A stretch of DNA of 64,000 bases, from the NCBI GenBank assembly GCA_965214975.1, contig OZ244055.1:682001-746000 (forward strand), written 5' to 3'. Each line of letters begins with the position of its first letter. Position 1 is the first letter of the stretch. This document shows positions 55,844-64,000 of this stretch, piece after piece. The notes beneath the pieces were generated by a model. It was not told the DNA's origin. It did not search any database and saw only the letters and a list, made by a program, of their open reading frames with translations. The position numbers were made by a program, and so were the translations under genes. Source of the stretch: JAJEBT01 sp965214975 (GTDB lineage Bacteria > Pseudomonadota > Alphaproteobacteria > MPNO01 > UBA830).

Positions 55844-57664
55844 GTGACCCACAGCGCTTCCATCCGTTCGGCGAGCCAGGAACTGGGGGATCCGGCGAAC
55901 GCCGAATCCGGGGAGCTCGTGCGCCGCCTGGTCCGCGAGCAGCTGCGGCCGCAGGCGGGGCGCGTCGTCGCGGTCTTCGGCTGCATGATGGTGGTCGCCG
56001 CGGGGACCGCCGGCATGGTCTTCCTGATCGGACCCGTCATCGACGACGTGCTGATCGCGAAGGACCGGCGGATGCTCTACCTCGTGCCCGCCGGCATCCT
56101 CGCGATGGCGATGGCGACCGGTGCCGCGGGCTACGCCGAGGCGCTGCTGATGGATGTCATCGGCCACCGCATGGTCACCAATCTCCAGCGGATCATGTAC
56201 GGCCGCCTGATCTGCGCCGATCTGCGCTTCTTCCACGACAACGCGGTCGGCCAGCTGATCTCCCGCTTCGTCAACGACGCCAACGTCCTGCGGAACTCGG
56301 TCGCGCGGGCGCTGACCGGGCTGGCCAAGGACGTCCTGACCGTGGCGTTCCTGGTGGCGGTGATGTTCGTCGACTGCTGGCAGCTCGCGCTGGCGACGGT
56401 GCTGACCTTTCCGGCGGCGCTGGTTCCGGTCCGGAGGATCGGTCGGCGGATGCGCAAGTTCTCGAGGCGCACGCAGGCCGAGACCGGCGACCTGACCACG
56501 CTGCTCGACGAGACCTTCCGGGGCATCCGCCACGTCAAGGCCTACACCATGGAGGCGAGGGAGATCGGGCGCGCCGGCCGGCTCATGGAGACCATCTACG
56601 GGATCTGGCGCAAGTCGGCGCGCGTCAGGGCGCTGAGCCGTCCGCTGATGGAAACCCTCGGCGGCATCGCCCTCGCGCTGGCGGCGTTCTTCGGCGGGCT
56701 TCTGGTCATCGACGGGACCATGACCGCCGGCGCGCTGGCCTCCTTCATGGCGGCCGTTCTCGCGGCCTACAGGCCGATGAAGAGCATCGCGACCCTGAAC
56801 GCCAGCCTGCAGCAGGGCCTGGCCGCCGCCCAGCGCGTCTTCCAGATCCAGGATCTCCGGCCCGCGATCGCCGACCGCCCCGGCGCGCTCGCGCTCGGGC
56901 GTCCGCGGGGCGCGATCCGCTTCGACGGCGTCCGCTTCGGCTACGCGCCCGGGAAGCCCGCGCTCGACGGCATCGATCTCGAGATCCCGGCCGGCGGGAC
57001 GGTGGCGCTCGTGGGGCCGTCGGGCGCCGGCAAGACGACCATGCTCAACCTGATTCCGCGGTTTTTCGACGTCGATGGCGGCGCCGTCCTCGTCGACGGC
57101 ACCGACGTCCGCGACGTGACCCTGGAAAGCCTGCGCGGCAGCATCGCGCTGGTCAGCCAGGAGATCTCGCTGTTCGACGACACCGTGCGCGCCAACATCG
57201 CCTACGGAAAGCCCGGCGTGGACGACGCCGCCGTGGCTGCCGCCGCCGCCGCCGCGGGCGCCCGGGAGTTCGTCGAGGCGCTGCCGGACGGCTACGACAC
57301 CCGTGTCGGCGGCGGCGGCGTCAGGCTCTCCGGAGGCCAGCGCCAGCGCATCGCCATCGCGCGCGCCATCGTGAAGGACGCGCCGATCCTGCTGCTCGAC
57401 GAGGCGACGTCGGCCCTCGACACCGAGGCCGAGCGTCTCGTGCAGGCCGCGATCGGACGGCTCAAGCGGGGCCGGACCACGGTGGTGGTCGCCCACCGCC
57501 TGTCCACGATCGTCGACGCCGACACGGTCGTGGTCCTGGCCGGCGGCAGGATCGCGGAGACCGGGAGCTACCGCGAGCTGCTGGCGCGCGACGGCGCGTT
57601 CGCCCGTCTTCACGCCATGCAGTTCGGCGGAGAACGGGACGCGCCGCTGGACGTGCCGGCCTGA
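55844..57664 (+). CDS. msbA: MsbA-type ABC exporter (lipid A flippase)
   Basis: The 606-residue half-transporter has a six-helix membrane domain (residues about 40-330) with the coupling-helix stretch FHDNAVGQLISRFVNDAN, then an ATPase domain with Walker A GPSGAGKTT, a Q-loop in LVSQEISLFDD, signature RLSGGQRQRIAIARA and Walker B ILLLDEATSALD. It works as a homodimer in the inner membrane. The following genes waaA, lpxK and lpxL support a role in flipping lipid A or Kdo-lipid A. The start is a GTG at 55844. Confidence 0.92.
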   Translation: MTHSASIRSASQELGDPANAESGELVRRLVREQLRPQAGRVVAVFGCMMVVAAGTAGMVFLIGPVIDDVLIAKDRRMLYLVPAGILAMAMATGAAGYAEALLMDVIGHRMVTNLQRIMYGRLICADLRFFHDNAVGQLISRFVNDANVLRNSVARALTGLAKDVLTVAFLVAVMFVDCWQLALATVLTFPAALVPVRRIGRRMRKFSRRTQAETGDLTTLLDETFRGIRHVKAYTMEAREIGRAGRLMETIYGIWRKSARVRALSRPLMETLGGIALALAAFFGGLLVIDGTMTAGALASFMAAVLAAYRPMKSIATLNASLQQGLAAAQRVFQIQDLRPAIADRPGALALGRPRGAIRFDGVRFGYAPGKPALDGIDLEIPAGGTVALVGPSGAGKTTMLNLIPRFFDVDGGAVLVDGTDVRDVTLESLRGSIALVSQEISLFDDTVRANIAYGKPGVDDAAVAAAAAAAGAREFVEALPDGYDTRVGGGGVRLSGGQRQRIAIARAIVKDAPILLLDEATSALDTEAERLVQAAIGRLKRGRTTVVVAHRLSTIVDADTVVVLAGGRIAETGSYRELLARDGAFARLHAMQFGGERDAPLDVPA

Positions 57665-57671
57665 GCCGGCC

Positions 57672-58382
57672 ATGCTGAAGCGGTTGCTGCGATACCCGGC
57701 GGCCGCCGATCTCGCCGGGCGCATGGGGGCCCGCTACGTCCGCCTCGTCTGGTTCTGCTGCCGATGGCGGATCGACGGCGGGGAGATCCTCGACGACGTC
57801 GTCGCGGCCGGCCGGCCGGTGGTCTTCTGCTGCTGGCACGGCCGTCTCCTGATCGGCCCGAAACTGGTGTTCCGGCGCTACCCCGCCCCGATGAGGGCCT
57901 TCGCCTCGGCGCACCGGGACGGCGTCGTTCTTTCGCGCATGATGCACCATCTCGGGATCGGCGCGACCGCCGGCTCGAGCCGGCGCCGCGGCGCGCAGGG
58001 GCTGCTCGAGGCCGTGCGCCTGCTCCGGCGGGGCGAGACCTTCCTGTTCACTCCCGACGGCCCGTGCGGGCCGAGGATGCGGGCGGCCCCCGGCGCGGTG
58101 ACCGCGGCCAAGCTCGGCGGCGCGCCGCTGGTGCCGGTCGCCGGGGGTCTCAGGCCGAGCGTGGTCCTCGGCACGTGGGACCGCTTCATGCTGCCGCTTC
58201 CGCTGCCGTTCGGGCGCGGGATCCTGCGGGTGGGCGAGCCGATCGAGGTTCCCGGGGATGCCGGCCGCGACGAGATCGACAGGCTGCGCCGGCGCCTCGA
58301 GGACGAGATGATCCGGCTCTGCCGGGAGGTCGACACGGCGCTCGGGCTGCCCGCGATCGAGCCGGAGCCGCCGGCCGCATGA
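57672..58382 (+). CDS. DUF374-type lysophospholipid acyltransferase-like protein
   Basis: The 236-residue protein has a family-specific CCWHGRLLIGP near residue 54 and FLFTPDGPCGPRMRAAPG near residue 130, which match the DUF374/LPLAT-like group located in lipid A clusters of alphaproteobacteria. The function has not been settled; acyl transfer to a lipid A or core precursor is plausible. It starts 7 bases after msbA and its stop overlaps the waaA start (ATGA). Confidence 0.85.
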   Translation: MLKRLLRYPAAADLAGRMGARYVRLVWFCCRWRIDGGEILDDVVAAGRPVVFCCWHGRLLIGPKLVFRRYPAPMRAFASAHRDGVVLSRMMHHLGIGATAGSSRRRGAQGLLEAVRLLRRGETFLFTPDGPCGPRMRAAPGAVTAAKLGGAPLVPVAGGLRPSVVLGTWDRFMLPLPLPFGRGILRVGEPIEVPGDAGRDEIDRLRRRLEDEMIRLCREVDTALGLPAIEPEPPAA

Positions 58383-59686
58383 GCGTCGCCGCCTACCGCG
58401 CCGCGTCGCGGATCGCGGCGCCCGCCCTCCGCCGCTGTCTCAGGCGCCGGCTCGCCAGGGGCCGCGAGGACGCAGGGCGCGTCGGCGAACGGATGGGCGT
58501 GCCCTCGGCGCCGCGCCCGGACGGGCCGCTGGTCTGGATCCACGCCGCCAGCGTCGGCGAGGCGGTGTCGGTGCTCGCCGTCGTCGAGCGCCTGAACCGG
58601 GAGCGGCCCGAAGCCGCCGTCCTCATGACGTCGGGAACCGTGACCTCGGCGCGGGTGCTCGCCGCGCGCCTGCCGGAGGGCGTCATCCACCAGTACGCTC
58701 CGGTCGACCAGCTGCTCTGGGTCCGGCGCTTTCTCGACCACTGGCGGCCGGATTTCGTGCTCTGGACCGAATCCGAGTTCTGGCCGGCCGCGCTTTCGGA
58801 AATCGGCGCCCGCGGCCTGCCGGCCGCGCTCGTCAACGCCCGCCTGTCGGCGCGGTCGTGGCGGCGCTGGCGCCGCGCGCGCTGGGTCATCCGCCGGCTT
58901 CTGCGAAGTTTCGAGTTGTGCATGGCGCAGTCCGAGGCCGACGCCGAGAGGCTCCGCGACCTCGGCGCCCCCCGGGTGCTCTGCACCGGCAACCTCAAGG
59001 TCGCGGCGGCGCCGCTGCCGGCGCCGGAGGACGCCCTGCGGGAACTGCGGGCGGCCCTCGCCGGCCGTCCCGCCTGGATCGCCTTCAGCACCCACCCCGG
59101 GGAGGAGGGGATCGTCATGCGGGCCCACCCCCTGATCGCCGCGCGCCATCCGGGCCTCGTCACCGTCGTTGCGCCGCGCCACCCCGAACGCGGCGCGGAG
59201 ATCGCGGACATGGCGCGCCGCCTGGGTCTGCGGACGGCGCGGCGCAGCCTCGGCGAGCCGGTGGTCGGCGGCCCCGGGATCCTGCTGGCCGACACCATCG
59301 GGGAGCTCGGCCTGTTCTTCCGCCTGTGCGGCGCCGCGCTCGTCGGCGGTTCCCTCGTGCCTGCCGGCGGGCACAACCCGATCGAGCCCGCGCTGCTCGA
59401 CTGCCCGATCGTGCACGGCCCGCACATGGAGAACTTCCGGGCCGTCGAGAGCGAGCTGCGCATGGCCGGCGCGGCCGCGCTGGCGCGGACGGCCGACGAC
59501 GTCGCCCGCGAGGTCGGCGACCTGCTTTCCGACGCCGCGCTCCGCGCCCGCCGCGTCGCCGCGGCGCGCCGGATCGCGGATGCCGGGCACCGGGTTCTCG
59601 ACGCCGTCTTCGCGCCGCTCGACGGGATGCTCGACGCCGTTCTTCCGCCGCTTCCGGTCGCCGCCGGCCGCGATGCGGACTCCTGA
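58379..59686 (+). CDS. waaA: 3-deoxy-D-manno-octulosonic acid transferase
   Basis: The 435-residue GT30 glycosyltransferase attaches Kdo to lipid IVA. The N-terminal motif IHAASVGEAVSV carries the catalytic Glu, LMTSGTVTSARVLA and FVLWTESEFWP follow, and the C-terminal half has STHPGEEGIV, APRHPER and GGSLVPAGGHNPIEPAL with the Kdo-donor contacts. Length is as expected. It is coupled to the preceding gene by a four-base overlap and overlaps lpxK by 14 bases. Confidence 0.96.
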   Translation: MSVAAYRAASRIAAPALRRCLRRRLARGREDAGRVGERMGVPSAPRPDGPLVWIHAASVGEAVSVLAVVERLNRERPEAAVLMTSGTVTSARVLAARLPEGVIHQYAPVDQLLWVRRFLDHWRPDFVLWTESEFWPAALSEIGARGLPAALVNARLSARSWRRWRRARWVIRRLLRSFELCMAQSEADAERLRDLGAPRVLCTGNLKVAAAPLPAPEDALRELRAALAGRPAWIAFSTHPGEEGIVMRAHPLIAARHPGLVTVVAPRHPERGAEIADMARRLGLRTARRSLGEPVVGGPGILLADTIGELGLFFRLCGAALVGGSLVPAGGHNPIEPALLDCPIVHGPHMENFRAVESELRMAGAAALARTADDVAREVGDLLSDAALRARRVAAARRIADAGHRVLDAVFAPLDGMLDAVLPPLPVAAGRDADS

Positions 59687-60647
59687 GTTCTGGGCGCGGG
59701 ACGGGCTCGTTCCGCGTCTTCTCGCCCCGGCTTCCGCGTTGTGGGGGGCCGCCGCCGCGGCCCGGCGCCGGCGGGCCTCCCCGGCCGCCGCCGGGGCGCC
59801 CGTGGTCTGCATCGGCAACGCCGTCGCCGGCGGCGCCGGCAAGACGCCCGTGGCCATGGCCGTCGCGGCGGCGCTCGCGCGGCGCGGCGCGAGGCCGCAT
59901 CTGCTGTCCCGCGGCCACGGGGGGTCGCTTCGGGGGCCGGTCCGGGTCGACCCCGCCCGGCACGGGCACCGCGAGGTCGGCGACGAGGCGCTGCTGCTGG
60001 CCGAGACCGCGCCGGCCTGGGTCGCGCGCGACCGGCTCGCCGGCGCCCGCGCCGCCGCCGCCGCCGGCGCCGGCGTCGTCGTCATGGACGACGGCCTGCA
60101 GAACCTTTCGCTGCGCAGGGATTTCTCGGTGCTCGTCGTCGACGGGCCGTTCGGCGCCGGAAACGGGCGCCTGCTTCCCGCGGGACCCCTGCGCGAGCCC
60201 TGGGCGGCGGCGCTCGCGCGCTCGGATGCCGTCGTCGTCGTCGGCGAGGACCGGCACCGGACGGCGCGCGGCGCCGGCCGGCCGGCGCTCGAGGCGCGGT
60301 TCGTGCCGGCCGCGGAATCCGGTATCGTTTCCGGCAGGCCGGTTCTGGCCTTCGCCGGGATCGGCAGGCCGGAAAAGTTCTTCGAGACGCTGTCGGCGAT
60401 GGGGTGCCGGCTCGTGGACGCGCGCGGGTTCCCCGACCACCACCGCTACACGGAGGACGAGGTGATGCGCCTGGTCGAGGCGGCCGCCGCGGCCGGCGCC
60501 GCCGCGGTGACCACCCGAAAGGACGCCGTCCGGCTTCCGGCCCGGGCGCGCGACATGGTCGAGACCCTGCGCGTGGATCTCGAATGGCGCGATCCGGAGG
60601 CCTTCGGGCGCCTGGTCGCGGCGATGCCCGGCCCCGGGGGCGCGTGA
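59673..60647 (+). CDS. lpxK: Tetraacyldisaccharide 4'-kinase
   Basis: The 324-residue membrane-associated kinase phosphorylates the 4' position of the lipid A precursor. The P-loop is GGAGKTP near residue 53, preceded by VVCIGNAVA, and the DDGLQNLSLRRDFSVLVVDG segment carries the conserved Asp pair and Gln. The late FPDHHRYT motif is typical. It overlaps waaA by 14 bases and shares one base with lpxL (TGATG). Confidence 0.95.
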   Translation: MRTPEFWARDGLVPRLLAPASALWGAAAAARRRRASPAAAGAPVVCIGNAVAGGAGKTPVAMAVAAALARRGARPHLLSRGHGGSLRGPVRVDPARHGHREVGDEALLLAETAPAWVARDRLAGARAAAAAGAGVVVMDDGLQNLSLRRDFSVLVVDGPFGAGNGRLLPAGPLREPWAAALARSDAVVVVGEDRHRTARGAGRPALEARFVPAAESGIVSGRPVLAFAGIGRPEKFFETLSAMGCRLVDARGFPDHHRYTEDEVMRLVEAAAAAGAAAVTTRKDAVRLPARARDMVETLRVDLEWRDPEAFGRLVAAMPGPGGA

Positions 60648-61558
60648 TGGCGCGGCACGGCCGGCCGGGTCCGACGCCCGCGCATCTGGGCGAGTACGCC
60701 GCCGCCGTCTGCGCGCGCCGGCTGGTGCGCGGCCTCTCCGTCGACGCCGGCTCGAACGCGCTGGCGGCGCTGGCGCGCACCGTCGGGCCGCGCCTCGGCT
60801 GGGCCGGACGGGTCCGTTCCAACCTGCGGTTCGTGTGGCCGGAGATGGGCGAGGCCGAACGGGAGAGGCTGGTGGCGGAGATCTGCGGGATGTCGGGGCG
60901 GCTCGCCGCCGACTACTTCAACCTCGACAGGATCGCGGCCGAGGAGGAACGGCGCGTCGAGCTCGTCGGAGGCGGCAACCTCGACGCGCTGCGCCGCAGC
61001 GGAAGGCCCGGGATCCTGTTCAGCGGCCATCTCGGCAACTGGGAGGCGATCCGTTTCGCGGCCCGGCGCCACGGCCTTCGCCCGAAGGCGCTCATCCGCA
61101 GGAACAACAACCCGCTCGTGGGCCGCGAGGTGAAGCGGCTCCACGAGCGGCTCGGCCTCGACGTGCTTCTCAAGGGGCGCGAGGGCGGCCGCAGGCTCGT
61201 CGACCATGTCGCCGGCGGCGGCCACGCGATGCTTCTCGTCGACGTCCGCATCAGTTCCGGCGTCGTCGTGCCGTTTCTCGGGCGCGCGGCGATGACTCCC
61301 TCGGCCCCCGCGGGCCTCGCGCTCAGGCACGGCGCGCTTCTCGTTCCGGTGCGCACGGAGCGCGTCGGCCCGGCCCGTTTCCGGGTCACGGTGGAACCGC
61401 CGAGGCCGGCGGTCTCCACCGGCGACCGCGAGGCCGACCTCCGGAACGTCATGACATGGGTCAACGATCGCCTCGGCGAGTGGATCCGCGAGCGGCCCGA
61501 GCAGTGGTTCTGGTTCCACCGGCGCTGGGGCAAGAACCCGGAGCGCGGGAGCGTCTGA
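60647..61558 (+). CDS. lpxL: Lauroyl/myristoyl-type acyltransferase (LpxL/HtrB family)
   Basis: The 303-residue protein adds a secondary acyl chain to lipid A. The catalytic HxxxxE motif is in LFSGHLGNWEAIR near residue 125, followed by RNNNPLVGREVKRL and a C-terminal EQWFWFHRRWG, a hallmark of the family. It ends the msbA-DUF374-waaA-lpxK-lpxL operon and converges with the M23 peptidase gene 12 bases later. Confidence 0.94.
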   Translation: MARHGRPGPTPAHLGEYAAAVCARRLVRGLSVDAGSNALAALARTVGPRLGWAGRVRSNLRFVWPEMGEAERERLVAEICGMSGRLAADYFNLDRIAAEEERRVELVGGGNLDALRRSGRPGILFSGHLGNWEAIRFAARRHGLRPKALIRRNNNPLVGREVKRLHERLGLDVLLKGREGGRRLVDHVAGGGHAMLLVDVRISSGVVVPFLGRAAMTPSAPAGLALRHGALLVPVRTERVGPARFRVTVEPPRPAVSTGDREADLRNVMTWVNDRLGEWIRERPEQWFWFHRRWGKNPERGSV

Positions 61559-61570
61559 GCGCGGCGGGAC

Positions 61571-62416
61571 TCACTCGGCGAGCAGCGCGGGGTCGAGCCG
61601 TTCCTGGAACCAGTTGACGCGCCAGTCGAGATGCGGGCCGGTCGACCGCCCGGTCGATCCGACCTCGGCGATGACGTCGCCCCGCGCCACGTCGTCTCCG
61701 GCGGAGACGTGCACCGCCCGGAGATGCGAGTACGCGGTCGAGATCCCGAGGCCGTGATCGATGACGACCGTCCCTCCGGTGAAGTGGAGCGCGGTTTCGG
61801 CGAGCGTCACCGTGCCCGCGGCGGCCGCCCTGACCGGCGTTCCGGCCGGCGCCGCGATGTCGACCCCGAGATGCGGCCGGCGCGGCCGGCCGTTCAGGAC
61901 GCGCCGGCTGCCGTAGACTCCCGAGACCCGCCCCCGCACCGGCCACGAGAAGCCGCCCGCGAAACGCGGCGGCATCGAGATCCTCGCTCGGGCGGCGGCG
62001 ATCCGGCGGCCTTCGTCGCGGATGCGTTCGAGCTCCCGGGCCGACGGCGTGACCATGTTCCGGGGAAGCCCGTCGATGCGCTGGACATCGTAGGTCCGCT
62101 GCCGGACCGGCAGCGCGCGGCGTTCGCTCCGGCCGTCGGCGTGCCGGATCTCGAGCGTCGCCACGGGTGCCGCGTCGTGCCCGAACCCGAAGACGAAGAG
62201 ACCGTCCGGGGCCACGGGCAGGTCGCCGCCGTCGAGCGTGACGCGGCCGCCGGGGGCGGTGCGGCCCACGACCAGGCCGCCCTGTACGAAATCCCCCTCG
62301 AGAACCGGGCCGCCGGCGTCCGCGGCAAGGGGAGCGGGAACCGCGAGGCACGCGACCGCCGCGGCGCGCAGAAGGCGCCGCGCACACGCCGTCGCCCGCG
62401 GGCGCGGCGCCGTCAG
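61571..62416 (-). CDS. M23-family (LytM) peptidase, predicted CTG start
   Basis: The 281-residue protein has a signal peptide (RPRATACARRLLR, then AAAVACLAVPAPLAADA) and a C-terminal LytM domain: HLGVDIAAPAGTPV supplies a zinc His and Asp, TAYSHL a second His, and TGPHLDWRVNW replaces the usual HLH by HLD. Such enzymes cut or regulate cutting of peptidoglycan in the periplasm. No ATG or GTG precedes the leader in frame; a CTG at 62414-62416 overlaps the xseA stop codon as CTGA, just like the ATGA junctions elsewhere here, and gives a perfect leader. Confidence 0.8.
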   Translation of the reverse strand: MTAPRPRATACARRLLRAAAVACLAVPAPLAADAGGPVLEGDFVQGGLVVGRTAPGGRVTLDGGDLPVAPDGLFVFGFGHDAAPVATLEIRHADGRSERRALPVRQRTYDVQRIDGLPRNMVTPSARELERIRDEGRRIAAARARISMPPRFAGGFSWPVRGRVSGVYGSRRVLNGRPRRPHLGVDIAAPAGTPVRAAAAGTVTLAETALHFTGGTVVIDHGLGISTAYSHLRAVHVSAGDDVARGDVIAEVGSTGRSTGPHLDWRVNWFQERLDPALLAE

Positions 62417-63894
62417 GACGGCGCCTCCCGCTCCGGCGGCGCCTTGGCCGGCGCCCGGGCGCCCGCGATCCGGGCCGCCGCCGCGCCGTCCGCGAACTCG
62501 ATCGCGACCGTCTCCCCCGGCCGGGCCGCGGCGGCCCTGGTCACCGGCCTGCCCGCGGCGTCGCGCACGAGCGCGAACCCGCGTTCGAGCACGCGCTCGT
62601 GCGAAAGCGACGCGAGCAGCGCGCCCGCCGCCGCGAGGCGGGCGTCGGCCGCCGCGAGCGCGCCGCGGAGGGCGCCCGCGAGGCGCGGCCCCGCCGACAG
62701 GGCGGCGAGCCCGGCGGCGCGTTCGCGCGCCGCGGCCGCGACGGCGGCGTGCAGCCGGCGTTCCGTTTCGGCGTGCCGCTGCCCGGCGCGGTCGAGAAGG
62801 TGGCGGGGGTCGCGCAGCGCCGCGGCGAGCGCGGCGAGGCGCGTCCGCGCGTCCCCGAGGGTCCGCGCGGCGGCCGCCGCGAGGCGGCGGTCCGCGTGGT
62901 CGAGCGACTGCGTCGCGGCCTCGAGAAGGCGTTCCGGGTGCCGCAGCCCGCGCTCCAGCCCCCCGACCCGGACGCGGCGTTCCCGGACGAGACGCGCCGC
63001 GGCGGCGCCCAGCCGCCCGCCGAGCTCCGAGATCCGGAGTCCCAGCTCCGCGCGCACCGGCACCGCCCGTTCGGCGGCCGCGGTCGGGGTCGGCGCCCGC
63101 CAGTTCGCGGCGAAGTCGATCAGCGTGGTGTCGGTCTCGTGCCCGATCGCCGAGATCAGCGGAATCCGGCATGCGGCGGCGGCGCGCGCCACGACCTCCT
63201 CGTTGAACTGCCACAGATCCTCGAGACTGCCGCCGCCGCGGGCGACGATCACGAGATCCGGACGCGGCACCTCGCCGCCTTCCGGAATGGCGTCGAAGCC
63301 CTCGATGGCGGCGGCGATCTCCTCGGCCGCGCCGTCGCCCTGCACGCGCACCGGCCACACCAGCACGCGGGTCGGAAAGCGGTCGGCGAGGCGGTGCCTG
63401 ATGTCCTGCAGCACGGCGCCCGTCGGCGAGGTCACGATGCCGATGGCCGCCGGAAGGTAGGGCAGATCCTCCTCGCGCTTGGCGTCGAACAGGCCTTCCT
63501 CGCGGAGCCGGCGCCGACGCTCCTCGTAGAGCCTGAGCAGGGCGCCCTCGCCCGCGAGCTCGACCGCGTCGACGACGATCTGGTAGCGGGAGCTGCGGGC
63601 CCAGGAGGAGATGCGGCCGGTGCAGACCACTTCCATGCCCTCTTCGAGCCTGAGCGACAGCCGCCCGACCGTGGACCGCCACGCGACCGCGTCCATGGCG
63701 GCGTCGGCGTCCTTGAGCGTGAAGTAGAGATGGCCCGAGCCGTGGTAGTTGGTGCGCCCGACCTCGCCGCGCACGCGGACCCGGTCGAAGCGGCTCTCGA
63801 GCGTCGCCTTGATGAGGCGCGAGATCTCGTCGACGGTGAATTCCGCGAGGTTGGAGGCGGCGGTCGGCGACGCTTGCGGCGAGGGCTCTGCCAT
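62413..63894 (-). CDS. xseA: Exodeoxyribonuclease VII, large subunit
   Basis: The 493-residue nuclease subunit has an N-terminal OB fold (VRVRGEVGRTNYHGSGHLYFTLKD), the catalytic core with GIVTSPTGAVLQDI and ARGGGSLEDLWQFNEE, AIGHETDTTLIDFAA, then a long coiled coil and a C-terminal domain with LERGFALV. It degrades single-stranded DNA with XseB. The ATG at 63894 (MAEPSPQ) is chosen; an alternative ATG lies 12 bases upstream. It is divergent from purD with a 60-base gap, an arrangement common in alphaproteobacteria. Confidence 0.95.
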   Translation of the reverse strand: MAEPSPQASPTAASNLAEFTVDEISRLIKATLESRFDRVRVRGEVGRTNYHGSGHLYFTLKDADAAMDAVAWRSTVGRLSLRLEEGMEVVCTGRISSWARSSRYQIVVDAVELAGEGALLRLYEERRRRLREEGLFDAKREEDLPYLPAAIGIVTSPTGAVLQDIRHRLADRFPTRVLVWPVRVQGDGAAEEIAAAIEGFDAIPEGGEVPRPDLVIVARGGGSLEDLWQFNEEVVARAAAACRIPLISAIGHETDTTLIDFAANWRAPTPTAAAERAVPVRAELGLRISELGGRLGAAAARLVRERRVRVGGLERGLRHPERLLEAATQSLDHADRRLAAAAARTLGDARTRLAALAAALRDPRHLLDRAGQRHAETERRLHAAVAAAARERAAGLAALSAGPRLAGALRGALAAADARLAAAGALLASLSHERVLERGFALVRDAAGRPVTRAAAARPGETVAIEFADGAAAARIAGARAPAKAPPEREAPS

Positions 63895-63954
63895 GACGAT
63901 TCGCATCCTATATGGTGGAATCCGGTCGTGCCACCGGAGCGGGAAAGACGCCCA

Positions 63955-64000
63955 ATGAGGACACTCGTCGTGGGCGGCGGCGGACGCGAGCACGCGCTGT
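63955..64000 (+). CDS. purD: Phosphoribosylamine-glycine ligase, start only
   Basis: The last 46 bases encode MRTLVVGGGGREHAL, the conserved opening of PurD (GxGGREHAL binds nucleotide), which joins glycine to phosphoribosylamine in purine synthesis. The gene runs off the window. The divergent xseA supports the assignment. Confidence 0.9.
   Translation, partial: MRTLVVGGGGREHAL

Overview
This is high-GC DNA from what is most likely an alphaproteobacterium of the Rhodospirillales type. That assignment is inferred from gene order (tRNA-Leu/tig/clpP/clpX/lon, erpA/xth, msbA/DUF374/waaA/lpxK/lpxL, divergent xseA and purD), from translation-coupled gene junctions and from codon use; no 16S gene is present. 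About 50 protein-coding genes or gene remnants and four tRNAs are packed tightly on both strands. The last 46 bases open purD, so the window cuts that gene.

Layout: 0.4-1.8 kb holds erpA, xth and a small membrane protein. ilvD (minus) and a NupC-type nucleoside transporter (plus) follow. From 5.3 to 10.9 kb a minus-strand operon runs pcm-tolC-valS-TAXI-type binding protein. From 11.2 to 18.2 kb are tRNA-Cys, a frameshifted acyl-CoA synthetase, a PaaK-like CoA ligase, a gentisate-dioxygenase-like cupin, a TenA/PqqC-like protein, tRNA-Asn, and a RidA/3-hydroxyanthranilate dioxygenase pair that looks like part of the 2-aminomuconate route. From 18.2 to 26.2 kb are a PCu(A)C copper chaperone, a CoxE/MoxR pair, a CopD-like protein, a sulfurtransferase, a cystathionine beta-lyase-type enzyme and modABC. 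From 26.2 to 30.3 kb are a glutathionyl-hydroquinone reductase, an acyl-CoA dehydrogenase, a metallo-beta-lactamase-fold hydrolase and a LigI-like amidohydrolase. From 30.7 to 36.7 kb is the proteostasis block lon/clpX/clpP/tig with tRNA-Leu, then an AceE/transketolase-like enzyme, tRNA-Pro, ubiD and a PmbA/TldD peptidase.

The accessory part is 42.35-55.8 kb. A 1.3 kb gene-poor stretch with a C14 homopolymer leads into one 10.7 kb gene for a 3,552-residue autotransporter-like surface protein: signal peptide, two anchor-type domains, about 25 alternating Ig-like and Calx-beta-like modules, C-terminal beta-barrel ending in Phe. Next to it is a 5'-truncated remnant of an MmeI-type restriction-methyltransferase with imperfect tandem repeats that look like an insertion-sequence scar. 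The right end (55.8-64 kb) is the lipid A/Kdo block, an M23 peptidase, xseA and the start of purD.

The most unusual signal is a set of short (138-219 bp) non-coding insertions at 3.70, 11.03, 16.18 and 39.28 kb. Three end in AGG/GGG...CCT, and the 16.18 kb copy has a decayed left end. Three share the inverted end AGGACGATCCCRCGCY, and each is bracketed by a 12-bp direct repeat (two perfect, one 11/12, one 10/12). Three of the four sit 50-60 bp upstream of a tRNA gene, just outside a recognisable -35 box. A related sequence without target duplication lies at 42.35 kb. This looks like a MITE-like family that inserts upstream of tRNA promoters. It is read from the sequence by eye and has not been compared with any database.
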